Below, piece after piece: positions 1 to 11,303 of a stretch of 64,000 bases of DNA; position 1 is the stretch's first letter, and every line of letters starts with the position of its first letter. The stretch comes from Combretum micranthum. Taxonomy: Eukaryota > Streptophyta > Magnoliopsida > Myrtales > Combretaceae. The notes under the pieces were generated by a model, which made no database searches, had not been told where the DNA came from, and was given only the letters and a program-made list of their open reading frames with translations. The stretch is taken from assembly GCA_024138025.1 (NCBI GenBank), contig JAMXBD010002785.1, forward strand, positions 99,585-163,584. Reading direction: 5' to 3'. A program made the position numbers and the translations under genes.

Positions 1-737
1 TTTAGATAGAATAGTAGAAAATTCTCTTTAAGATTGAGAAGGTTTTTTCAAATTTTATTGCAGGCCTTTGAAACCAAGTGAGGCAAAGCTTCACTTTGAG
101 TTGGAAATTTTATAGCCTGTATATCTTGCTGCTGTTGTATAGTATTGTGCAAAATTCTTTTGCCTGTTATGAGCATTAGTTCCGTGGTCTGCTTAGACTT
201 TGTCGCATTCGCAAAGAATGGTTGAAAATTGTAAAGGAGCAAATATGAAAGAAGAATAAAGAGTTACTATGCTAATCTTGATGTTGCTAAGGATGTAGGA
301 GGTGCAAAGGAAATCAATTCCTTGTTTGAAAAGAGAATTGTGCCCTTTTAATTTGCCAATCATGGCTCTTCCTATTACTAGTAGCTGTTAGATCTTCAAT
401 TTGGCAAAATCCAAAAATTATTGATTGATGGACCCGTTTTCTGTTACCACACCTAATAATATCTGCCAATTATATAATACCTTATGACAACAGCCACTAT
501 AAACATTTCCTAGGAACAAAGGCATCCTTATATAGAGGATGATATCCACATTCCATCATAAGTAATTGAATAAAACGATAGCTCTTCATGATTGTAATTT
601 TTGATAGACATGTATCCAAGTCTCAGTATATCAGTCTCCATTTACACAAGTCCAACATACAATCTCTCATGCATCCCGTGCGAGAAATCAGATTTAATCT
701 GTCGGCATTCAAATGCCTCACAGTTCGCTAATAAAAA
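1..737. other. Flanking sequence without a recognised gene
   Basis: This stretch lies downstream of the fasciclin-like gene, which is read on the minus strand and stops at 738. Its proximal part probably includes that gene's 3' untranslated region. The short open frames here show no family motif I recognise. No tRNA, repeat array or transposon end was seen. Confidence 0.4.
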
Positions 738-1822
738 TTACCACAGTAAAACCTTTAGAAGTATGGTAACAAAGATCGGCATGTAGACCGTCATTTTATC
801 AAAGTGCAAATTCTCCTTATGGCTAACTTGAGGGTCTCTCTGTGTCTCCTGTCCAAGTATCCCATCAATGCCATGAACAATCACCCAATCACTTTTATAC
901 ATTTCTGGAGCTACTAGTGTAATCCCATTCACTTTCGAAATGTTCCCTGAGCGCTTTACATGGATTGTGAACCCATTGTGATAGGTTGGCACATCAATGG
1001 ATCCCCTACCTAAACCATTTAGATCGGCTATCAGTAGCTTGCAAGGAACCGTGTGTTGGAGAAACACAGATGGGTATTCTCTGAAACTCCTGAAATTCTT
1101 TTCATTGCTTCATCATCCGGAGCAAACACTGTCAATGAACTATTTGGGCGAGCTGAAACCCGAGCAGCTGCATACTAAGGAGCGAGCCAAAGACAGAGTA
1201 ACCTTCAGATTTCATCACCCTAAATGCTTTTTCAAGCGAATTATTTACTAGTACATCCATATTCCCACTTCTTATTGATAACATACACCCGAGAACCGAC
1301 TTAGGGCTTGGTGCTAGCTTAGGAAGTGTATAATTCCTGTCGAAGAACCTATCCATCCCAAAAATTATTAGGGAGGAATCAGCGTACAGAGGAACCGGGG
1401 GATCGATCTTGAGGCCGTTGATGGAGATATAGGTGTCATTGGGAAGCGTGGAGATGGTCAAGGATTGGTTACCTGAGGCGGTTGGTATTTGGGAGGCGAA
1501 CGGGAGGGATGCAAGGTAGGGAGGGGAGAGGGCAAGTGGGGAGAAGTGAAATTGGAGGAGAGAGAGGGAAGGCTGGCCTGAGCTGGCAAATGCGGCATCG
1601 TGGGGAGCAAAGATGGTGAAAGATGGAGATGGGGGGAGGATGGAAGATGAGGGGATCTGGGAGACGAGTTCGAGGGTTAAGGCCATGGAAGTGAAATTGG
1701 AGTTGCGGAGAACTTCGGATGCTTTTTGGAGGGTAAAGACGAGAAATGGGGAGGAGGGGGGAGGGAGAGAGAAGAGAGAAGAGAGTGATGAATGTGAGGA
1801 GTGATGAGACTGGGGATGACAT
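738..1822 (-). CDS. Fasciclin-like arabinogalactan protein (FLA19/20/21-like), frame broken three times
   Basis: Intronless gene for a secreted cell-surface or wall glycoprotein with two FAS1 (fasciclin) modules. Read from 1822 downward, it opens with a hydrophobic, Ser/Pro/Leu-rich leader (MSSPVSSLLTF...). A first FAS1 domain follows, with ALTLELVSQ and the H1-type motif FTIFAPHDAAFA, then GYSVFGSLLSMQLLGF. The second FAS1 domain has SLTVFAPDDEAMK and the H2-type motif VFLQHTVPCKLLIADL. The end is hydrophobic (MTVYMPIFVTILLKVLLW). Size and order fit the two-FAS1 plant FLA group. The open frame is not continuous. The leader and the first FAS1 domain lie in different frames (shift near the six-G run at 1756-1761). 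A second shift is at the T run 1143-1145 and a third at the T run 1099-1102. Either the gene is a recent pseudogene or the assembly has homopolymer-length errors; the clean conservation between shifts favours errors or very recent decay. Assignment to FLA19-21 rather than another two-FAS1 FLA is an inference. Confidence 0.85.
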
Positions 1823-4800
1823 TGTTGGAGAGGAGAGTCCTTGAGCTTTTGGATTCAGGGGTTTACAGTTTGTTGAAGAAGAACTAGTTCGTTTGGCGGG
1901 AAACGGTTATCAGCGGATTGCAGTTAGTTAATGAGGGTTTAAATCTGGCCAAAAAAAAAATGAGGTTTAAGGGAACATATAAATACGATTTTGCCCTTAC
2001 ACGGCGTAGTCAAGTGTTTTCTTTTTGACTGTTTCCATATTTCATGTGTTTTTTTCTTTTTCCCAGTGTTTCCATGGATTAAAAAAACAAAAAAAAAAAA
2101 AAAAAGGAAAGGATTTCTTTCTTTGGGGCCAAATGAGGTTTTGAATTGAATTGAGAGATATTTAATATTGACACTCTACTAATCTAGATAAAAATAATGA
2201 AAATATTAAGTTTAATTCCCATGATTTCAAACCTAACTATTTTACATTTTAAAAAAATCAATATGCTTTTTTTTTAATTGTTGATTTAAATGTGTATATT
2301 CATGAGGATTGAATTAGATTGATCATATTATATTTTTATTAATTATGATGTATCTATAAATAAAAACATTTTAAGGTTTCAATTGCCAGTAAGTATGTCA
2401 AATATATATTTTTTATCACTAAAAGAAATACAAGTAGTACACTTGAAATCACTCACTATCAATTACATGAATCAATAAATAACTATGCAACAAGGGAAAA
2501 GTTGTAGAAAGATTGTAGAAAAGAGTATCATCGTTTCACTCTTGCATGATCCAATATGGATTTAGACATTTTTTAACAAAATGAAGTTTTCTAATGATGA
2601 TGTATGTATTAATCCTTTTAGGATCAACATCACCCAAAACTCTTTTTTTTTAATGGTGAAGTAATAAGATTTAATAAACTTAAATTACAAAGAATTCAAA
2701 ATCTAAAAACAATCAACCCACTAGAGTTTTCATGAAAAAGAACTACACATGTCAATCCTGATTGAATGGTACATAGGTATCTACATAACAAAAGAACAAC
2801 TTAGAACTTTTCTTTTTCACTTATTTTTGAAAATATTAATTTGATTGATAAGTGCTTGTTAATACTATTACTTTTATAAGTGTCTTAAATACTAAAAAAT
2901 TTTAGAGCATTAAGGTGGCAAACATCTAGTTTTAACAAGATAGCCTTCGAACCTATGAAAACTCTAGTTTAAAATTGGGGCTATATCAATATTTTTTCTC
3001 TTGCAGGCTAGTAATAATTAGGATCAACCAACCCATTAATCCTGAAGAGATTTTGGTAATTGGGCTCTTGACTCAAATTAATGCCATAAACCAGTTTTTT
3101 AGGCTAGTGAGAAAGCTTAGAAGATTGGTCTAAAAAGAGATGCCATAAAGAAATTTAACCTGGTGGACTTGAAATAAGGATCACTAGATCTGTTTATTCA
3201 GCTCTCGATTTTATTCAGTTGTCTCTAGCATGAAAAGTAAACTCTAAAAATTATCTTTTGGGCTAATTTGGGCTTTATTTGATAAAATGGGTTATATGGA
3301 CTAAAGTAAGCCTTAAACCCTCTTATATTAAAAATTGGCTATTTAAAAGAATAACGCTTGTTGATATATAAAAACCCTCATGCTTTCTTCACACCTATTT
3401 GCAAGCCCAGTCCATTATTAAAGAAATAAAGGCTCCAATTTCATTCATTGAATCCTTAGTTATAGTCCAACGAGGAGCATCAACTTCCAACATATATAAA
3501 TAAGAGAGCTTCCTTCTCATTTGAGAGTCATTCTATGTGCTACTAAAATTGAGATAATGTGAAAACTCTGTTGAAACATCTCTAAGAAATATCAAAGCCC
3601 CATTTAGTGAAGAACGAGTCAAAATGATCGAGTCACTTAACTTGACCTTCTATCACACTCACGCGCTTGAAAATCGGGTTTGCTTATTCCTCCTCCCATG
3701 CATCTCTTTACGACATTTATACATGTGCCATCATCCAAGACTCTTCTCAGTTGATCAACTTGCTTGCTACACGTGATTGATCGGCTGTAATAACCCTATA
3801 TACAAATTCTAACTCATCATTCCCAACTTTGGTTGAGTACGACTTTTTAAAAACTTTAAAAAATTAAAATTCTCCTAATTTCTAGTTAAGGTTCATATTA
3901 AATGGGTTTGGGTTTAATATAAATGGAACTAAAAGAATCAAACCAATAGCCGAAAAAGCAAGCTCGAAATGATATTGAATTATAGATCAAATCAGATGTT
4001 AAGTAAATATTTTTAATTATATTATTATTGAATAATATAATCCAATATATTGTTTTTATAATACTTAGTTATAAATAGTTTTATGCTAATTTTGTTGAGT
4101 ATTCTAATAAATGCTAAATTCGAGTACATAAGCAATAGTGTTTACTTAATACTTTAAAAGTTCAAACTTATAAAATTGTTTTCCTAGTTTTACAGTTTAC
4201 TTTCACTCCAACACAACACAATAGGCTATCAATAGTGAAGAAAAAATCGTTTGCTTTCCCATTATCATAGTGAATTCAACTCATGCAATAACACCGTTCA
4301 ATTTATTAAGCTTCCTAGAGAGAGCATTTTGATCTAAAATTTACCTCACAGCTCACAAGGATCAAATGGTGTGGCACCGCAAGTATTGTGATACGGCTGT
4401 GTGATGTAAAACACAGTTCAATTGAACAGCTATGCTCATAAGTTGAATGAAGCAGCCTAACTTGGACTACCCATAGATGTAAAAAGGGGAAATTTATGCT
4501 CCCATCACTAATTTTAATAGACCAATTTTCATCACTTTTCAACGGCTCATATCATAGCTAACCATGATCAAATCACTAAAATAATTAATATTTTAATTAT
4601 TATATTTATTTTAATGATTAGATAATTGACGAGAGATCTCGTTGACAGGATCGTAAATTTCCTAAAAAAGGTCAATTATCGTATGTTTTAGCCACTATTC
4701 TGATAATACTAGTTTCTGATTTTGATACAACCAGATCGAACCAGCGGGCTCAATCTTTTTTGTACACATATTGCCCCAATAATTGATATTTCCTTTTCAC

Positions 4801-5569
4801 CATCACAAGTTTCTATAAATAAGAAAGACAGTTTCTAGCATATTAGTGGAACAGAAGTAAATGATGGTTAATTCCATTAAAAAGAAAAAGCAAAAAAAAA
4901 AAAAAAAAGCATCCATACAAAGAGATCTCTATTATGATTTAACCTTATGAAATAAAGATTAATAAAAAATATATACATCTATTAACTACTGGTTAAAAGC
5001 AATGAATTTGAATTTAAGTTCTGTCCTTGATTTTATTAAACTATAATTCTATCGTATAGTGTTCATGCTTCTGGGATTTATACTTGTCCACAGAAAAAAA
5101 TTATAAGGAAATCACTCTTCAAAACATTGTGGATGCATTTTCATAAGTTACGGTTGTTACAATGGAACATCGGCAGCTTGGTGTCCGACGAGCTCTGCAT
5201 ATATTCGATCCGGGTATGAAGTCGAAAGGTTCTAATATTTGCTAAAAATCACTAAAAAACCACATACGATTCAATAACTCTCAAAATAATTAAATCCATC
5301 AAATTAAAAATTAAGTTTTTATAAAAATCCATCAAATATGACAACACCTCTGAGTTAAAATAAAGTTTCCATAAGTCAAACCGACCTCCCTAACATCCAT
5401 CCTAAAAATCAACACGATCTTCATTCCTTAGATGCTAGGGTCAAACAATTTTTCAAATAATATCTGATATAATCCTAAAAATCAATCCATCATTCTAACG
5501 TGAAAAATAGTACCACAAAGAGGTAAGCTCAACATACAAACACATATTATAACATATCACATATGGCAC
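1823..5569. other. AT-rich intergenic region, no gene seen
   Basis: The proximal part, just above 1822, must hold the promoter of the fasciclin-like gene, but I see no decisive element. The rest is AT-rich, with long A/T runs (for example 2083-2105) and many stops in all frames. A TGTAATAACCC sequence near 3787 resembles the start of the long LTRs found later in the window, but I could not find its other end or a target duplication, so no element is called. Confidence 0.4.
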
Positions 5570-5957
5570 TAATGTCAGGCCGGATCTCGCCTAAGACTCG
5601 TTTTTATAATGAACCGAAGTCAGATTGACCCGATTGAACCACGTTGAACTCTGTTCAACCCGGATCGGTTGACCCGGTGAAAAAATAAAAATAAAAAACA
5701 AAATAAAAAACTTGAAATTTAAATATTTTCATACTTTAATAAATTTATAAAATATAATCATTAAATCATATTATTTAATAATTATTGATAAATTTGATCC
5801 AAATATAGATTTAATTGAGTAATGACACATATATTAGTATTTTATAATTAAATTATCCCTTATATTTTTATTTTTTTGTGACCCCAGTTGAACCCGATCC
5901 GACCTTTGACCCCCTAGCTTGTCCGGGTCAAATCCTAGTCCGGTTCTGACAACATTG
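5570..5957. mobile_element. Non-autonomous terminal-inverted-repeat DNA element, about 390 bp
   Basis: Both ends are GC-biased and roughly inverted copies of each other. The left end reads AATGTCAGGCCGGAT; the right end, read on the other strand, is CAATGTTGTCAGAACCGGAC. The interior is AT-rich and non-coding. Subterminal TTGACCCGG / CCGGGTCAA blocks face each other. No clear target-site duplication was found, so the superfamily (hAT or Mutator) is undecided and the boundaries are approximate. Confidence 0.5.
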
Positions 5958-6507
5958 GTTTTTTGAGATCTAAATGACCTTAATTGGGCAAGTTGGAGCT
6001 CCCATTAGAAGGCTCAAAAATCAATCTCAAAACGGTATAATGGGTTTTGCAACTCCTTTTAAATAAAAAGTTACATTCATTTAAGTTACTACAAAAAGTA
6101 TGTTTATTTTTTATTTATTTTCGGTAGAATGCCCGTCCCACTCGTGCAGATAATAAAAAATAATTCTGTTCACATCAATGAAGAAGGAAAAGATAAGTTT
6201 TATTCATTATTAAAATATGCTACACTAAAATTGTGACTTCAAATCATGATTTTACTCCATTAAAATAGTGACTTCAATACAAGATTTCAATTCATTTCAA
6301 AATCATGTCTTCAATTCATGATTTCAAGTTCTATATTCTTGAAACTTCTTTTTTTTTTTTGAAACTTTTGATCTTTGGATTTTTTATTATTTATTTATTT
6401 TTTGCATTTTTAATTTCCTTTTCCTTGAATCCATCTGCAACTAGAAAACAATATGCCATAGTAGTGAATTAAAGATTTCAAGATCTTCATAATACGTCAC
6501 AGTAGTG
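5958..6507. other. AT-rich spacer
   Basis: Simple AT-rich sequence with T runs and repeated copies of a short TTCAATTCATGATTTCAA-like phrase around 6230-6330. No gene is visible. Confidence 0.35.
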
Positions 6508-6650
6508 GATCCTAGGTGTCACAAGACAAGAGGTTCTTCCCTTCTAGAGTATTCGTAGTGCTCGATCATCTATCATATCATCATTTATTATTATTCTAAC
6601 TAGCGAGCTAGGCTTCTCTCTTGGTTTTTTCCAGGTTTGTTCAAAGCCTA
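6508..6650 (+). repeat. Direct repeat, copy 1 (partner at 7406-7570)
   Basis: Shares, in the same order, GAT.CTA......, CAAGAGGTTCT, CTAGAGTA, a TCATTTATTATTATT / TCATTGCTTATTGTTATT block and TTTTCCCAGGTTTGTT-type sequence with 7406-7570. The two copies lie about 900 bp apart and are diverged. They may be remnants of the ends of a small retroelement; no coding domain between them supports a family call. Confidence 0.5.
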
Positions 6651-7129
6651 TCGACCTCATTAGGAGTGCCCTATCGACTTTTCCATAGTCTTTCATAAGT
6701 TTGGAGACTCAACTATTCCAATTGCTTTTGGCTCTTCATGGCCTCCTAAAAAAAACATCAACTCTTGATCAATTTGTTCACAAGAAGCTAAACCCACCTT
6801 CATATTTAACCTCTACTTGAACAAACCACCCTACTGATTGTACTCAAAATATTATACACCCAAGTTAGACACTCCTACCAATCCCATCTCTTGGACCGTG
6901 ACATTTTTCCCACTTAAATTCATGATGCTCGCATCATGAGGCAAATCTATTGCCGCTACTGCTACCACTACCACTACCTACTCCCTTAAGATCTCAACCC
7001 CTTCTCTACACTCTCCGTCAACTTACCCATGATCATCCCTCTAGGATTTTGAGCTACCATGGACATCCTCTCTCCCTTACCCATTTCTCCATCCTCCGAG
7101 ATCGTCTTTTCTTGAGTTGTCCAATGGTT

Positions 7130-7330
7130 AGGTTTGACCACAAATTCTTACTTCAACCTCAACTTACAACACATCTACCCTCTAGCAATGATGTCCTTCT
7201 TTAGTAGCCGCTCCTCTTAAGCTTCATCCACACAAGTTGAATGACTCGCAACACAACTGCTCTCAAGCAATAATGTCCTCCCCATGGTGGCCGCTTCTCT
7301 CCATGAGCTTCATCCACACAAATCGCATCA
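7130..7330 (+). repeat. Two-copy tandem repeat, about 83-bp unit
   Basis: The block CAAT(G/A)ATGTCCT..., with CCGCT and GAGCTTCATCCACACAA-like sequence, occurs twice in a row, from about 7187 and from about 7269. The unit is compositionally unlike the surrounding A/T-rich DNA. It sits between the two direct repeats at 6508 and 7406. Confidence 0.5.
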
Positions 7331-7405
7331 ACAACAAGAATTACCCACTCATCAAGTACACTACGTAGCATTTAGGCGATCTAATGGAGTTGAAAACTTT
7401 AGCTT

Positions 7406-7570
7406 TGATACTAATTGGCATAGGACCAAGAGGTTCTCTCCTCCTAGAGTACCCCTCCTCTTAGAGTACCCTTGTGACACTTCACCATCCCTCATGTCAT
7501 TGCTTATTGTTATTTTAGGTGGTGAGCCAATCTTCCCCTCCTAGATTTTCCCAGGTTTGTTTCGAGATCT
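7406..7570 (+). repeat. Direct repeat, copy 2 (partner at 6508-6650)
   Basis: Second copy of the repeat described at 6508-6650, ending in CCCAGGTTTGTTTCGAGATCT. It carries an internal duplication of the phrase CTAGAGTACCC / TTAGAGTACCC. Confidence 0.5.
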
Positions 7571-10500
7571 TAGCCACAACAACGAAAAGAAGATTTGAAG
7601 ATTTTTTAACAAAATCATGAAACATCCTCTACAAAATTAGACAATAGGAAATATAGTGTCTTCTAAGAAACTATTTTTAAAATGTTAGACTATAATGTTT
7701 ATAAAGGTTTTTGCAAATAACATTTTTCATAGTAGCATAAACAGTAGATATAACAACATTAAGTCAAATATTAAATAATCTAATAATTCTAAACCTTGCA
7801 TGTATAAATAACAAGTAACTATAACCACATAATTGTTGCTTGCTTAGCTTTAGAAATTTGAACTTCCTAATTACAAAATAACATAAAGGACATTTGTTAG
7901 TTATCATGAAGAGATTTGGTTCCTTATCTAATTTTTCACATTTCTCAAAAATATAATTTATTTTTACAAAATTTCCAACTTAGACTAAAACTAAGGTTAG
8001 TATGGATTGGCTTCTTAGGTTAACACAGTCATTTTATAGTTATTCAATCTAGCTTTGGGTTGACTAAGGTACCTATCTTAGATTTACTCGATCTAATTTT
8101 ATGCACTTCTAATGGGTATTGACAACCTTTTTTTTTTTTTCATTTTTCATGCTTTATTTGTTGTATTATGGGTTTTTTCTATCCCCATATTAGATTCACC
8201 GTTTTTCTTCTTTTAATTAGGTGTCACCCAACTATTTAATTAAGTTCCTTGTCAAATTTGAATTCAAACCTACGGTTAACTCTAGATTATTGATAGTGGC
8301 TTAAAAATTCACAACAATATTATATCTCAATATCCTAATAAAATCTAAGTTCCACACCTTCTATATAGATTCCTACATACCAAGGTTTCAACATAAAAAA
8401 TGTAATCACACAATTATAGGAGGATTATGACAAATTTTTACCACAATCGTTCATTTATACATCACGTGTAATCTCCATGATTTCTTAACACAATGTATAG
8501 TCATTATCAATCTAGGTGTATAATTATAGAAATGATGAAAAGCTTATTGACATGATTACTACTTCTTCTTACTCAAGAAAGGGTTTAAGGTGTCATTGCA
8601 ATAAAAGAGTTGTATTTTTTAAACCAATGATAAAGAGGAAAGATTGGAGAGGTTTATGTATGGGAAGTGAAGGGAATCTAAGGTTAAGGAGGTATAAATA
8701 TGAAAAGAGAGTTTTTAAGTCTATTTACCCAACTAACATAATTTTAAAATATTTTAAAGGTCATTTCAACATTGTTGATACATTTCTATTAGTTATTAAA
8801 CTTAGTGTTGTTGTAGTTTATTACCTATATCTTTCTCACTAGAATTTTCTATCTAATCTTTAGATTTTTTTTTTTATATCGATGGAACACGTGGAAGACA
8901 TAGCAAAGTTTGAAATAGTTGTCATATGTGGTTAAAAAAAATATTTAGTAATTAGTTAAGTTTGTAGTTGGTGGAATTTAAAATAGTTTTCATCTTCTCA
9001 ACCACAATTTAGGGAGTAGATCACAACTATATATAGGAGGTAATCTCTCTGTTTCTTTTTCTTTTTCACCTAAAAGAAAAATGATTTTAAATGCTTTTGA
9101 TAATCAGAAGAAATGTGAGAGGTCGAAAATCTAAAAGATGGAGCAAGGATAGGGTAAGTGGAAGTAAAAGTCCGTTATATTAGTAAAGGTTATATAAGAC
9201 AAGGGTGGAAAATGTACATCAAAATTTTTGTATGGTACTCTTTGTGCTTATAATTTCATAATAAAGAAAATGTTGTATCTTTTTTAGAATTATATATGTG
9301 CATCACAATTTCCAATTTTTTGTCAAAGCAATGTTTGCCATGCCTTCAAAAGCTAAATAGTTAGAAGGCAATGACAACCTGCCACGTATCTTACTTAAGT
9401 AACACATGCTAAAGCTACCAACAGTTTCATTCTAACATTTGTCATCCTGGACCCTAGAATAGAAGCCAATTTGAGTTCATAATAGATCATCAATAGGATT
9501 AATAACACTTAAAAATGGTAAGAAAGGAATGAGTTATAATGAACTTAAGAATAGAAACCGCAAATGCATACTATGCATATGCCACTCATATATGAGCATA
9601 AACATTCGAATACAACACCAAAATCGATTTAAGATCTTTTATTTAGGCAAGACAATCAATAAAAGAGTACTCAATATTTCGGATACACAGCAGGATAATC
9701 ACGATTCTAGTCCATCGTAGCAAAATCAAGGGTTGACAAGTAAAGCCAGTTACTTGTCTAATTGAAATAAGAGAAGTAATAACCTCACATGGAGTTTATT
9801 GTTGTTTTCTAGAAATTGATGTAGTCCATGCGAAACAAATGATATGTGCACCCATAATTCCATATAACATTGGCTATGGTAGCTCTCCACTATCTTTAAT
9901 TGTTAATCTGAGGCATTTCCCTCCTATCAATTGCCTACCAAGCCACTATTGAAGGCTTAAGTGTCTAAACCACCATGAATTAGTAACTGCCATCCAAATG
10001 ATTAACAATTTAAGGCATTGCTCACTCACTTGAAACGACCATGCACAAATCAACATTGGATTATTTTTAATTATTAACATATTTAGTCCAGTTACTTCAA
10101 AGTTCAAACTAGACTCACTAAACAACCAACACACAAGGTCCCTATACTTGGAAATGTTGAAAGTAATTTGATATCTTGAACCTAAAAAATTCCATATAAA
10201 TCAACTCAAAATGTTATTAATAAAAGTTCAAATAAAATTATCAATACATTTTATTTTAGTTTACACTACAATAACTCTATTTAATTAATAATCATCAAAT
10301 AAAACCATTCAACCTTTTAAATTTTAGTTCTTGTTAAGTTATAAATCCATAGTAGTTAACTAATTTGATTAAATTCATTTAAAGCCATTCACATTAGAAT
10401 ACTTAAAGATAAATCAATCCAAAAAATCATCATCATTATTTACTTTTAGATTTTAATAAAATATAACTTTAACTTAGAACTATTATTATATTTTTCTTTT

Positions 10501-10916
10501 TACAAATCTAGCCACTGATTAATTTCCACAAGCTTAAATCAGTTTTTAAGATCAAACTATACTTTCATTCAAATTTCATTTCAGTCTTCAATTTACATAA
10601 CTTTATAATTGTTATTTGAGAAAATCTATAGCAAAAATGTATTTAACAAGTCAAAATCTATCAAAATGCATCCACTTTTAAATTTTGGCCATAGGACAGA
10701 GCTTCTACCAACTTAGATTAAACTAAGTTTGAAGTAACACTTTTAATCATTTTAAAATTTATATATATAAACTAATTGTTAATAATTTAATTTATGTTAA
10801 TGCATGTGTATCGTAGATTCCTATTCCATAAATTATCTCATTTTCATGAAAAAACATGTTTTAAATGGATAAAGACCTTTTCAAACTACTTTTGTTGAAT
10901 TTCATCAAAAACATGA
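7571..10916. other. AT-rich region without a recognised gene
   Basis: No conserved domain was recognised in any frame. The longest open frame (8516-8842, 108 codons) is AT-driven and has no motif or splice-supported neighbour. The region probably consists of decayed transposon DNA, but no ends or duplications could be fixed. Confidence 0.35.
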
Positions 10917-10924
10917 TGCACACT

Positions 10925-11295
10925 TAGACATGTCCTTGGGGCAGGTTGAGGTTTGACCAGTTACCCAATCCGCCAAGTCTGGGTTCAAAAATAGGAGACT
11001 TGGAACCAACTCAAGCAGGGGATGGAGTAGTTCCACCGATGGACCTGCTGGGTACCTAGGTGGTTCGAGATAGGTCCCACCCATCATCTTCATATTAATC
11101 TAAAAAAAATTAATTTTGTAGAAGTGAACCCATATAGACCTACTGGGTCCGTGGGTCCAGCAAGTGGACCCATCTTGGACCTAGTGGATCTAATTCACAA
11201 GTACGACCCATCCCGCAGGGTAGGGTCCATATGGGTTAAATCCATGGCTAGTTTGAGTTAGGTCCTGGTTCAGACCCGACCCAAAAATATGTCTA
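10925..11295. mobile_element. hAT-type non-autonomous element, 371 bp, perfect 8-bp target duplication
   Basis: The element begins TAGACAT and ends ATGTCTA. It is flanked on both sides by the identical 8-mer TGCACACT (10917-10924 and 11296-11303). An 8-bp duplication and short terminal inverted repeats are the hallmarks of the hAT superfamily. The ends are markedly more GC-rich than the flanks (GGGGCAGG on the left, CAGACCCGACCC on the right). There is no coding capacity, so it must have been moved by a transposase from elsewhere. The ends match those of the 752-bp element at 62284-63035. Confidence 0.88.
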
Positions 11296-11303
11296 TGCAC
11301 ACT

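Noticed and set aside
3787..6905. Possible further solo LTR (TGTAATAACCC near 3787, CCGTGACA near 6900)
   Set aside because: Flanking 5-mers do not match and the interval contains other repeats; the end signature alone is not enough.
8516..8842. 108-codon plus-strand frame as a candidate small gene
   Set aside because: Composition is AT-driven (Lys, Tyr, Ile, Leu), with no domain, no plausible neighbouring exons and no promoter evidence.
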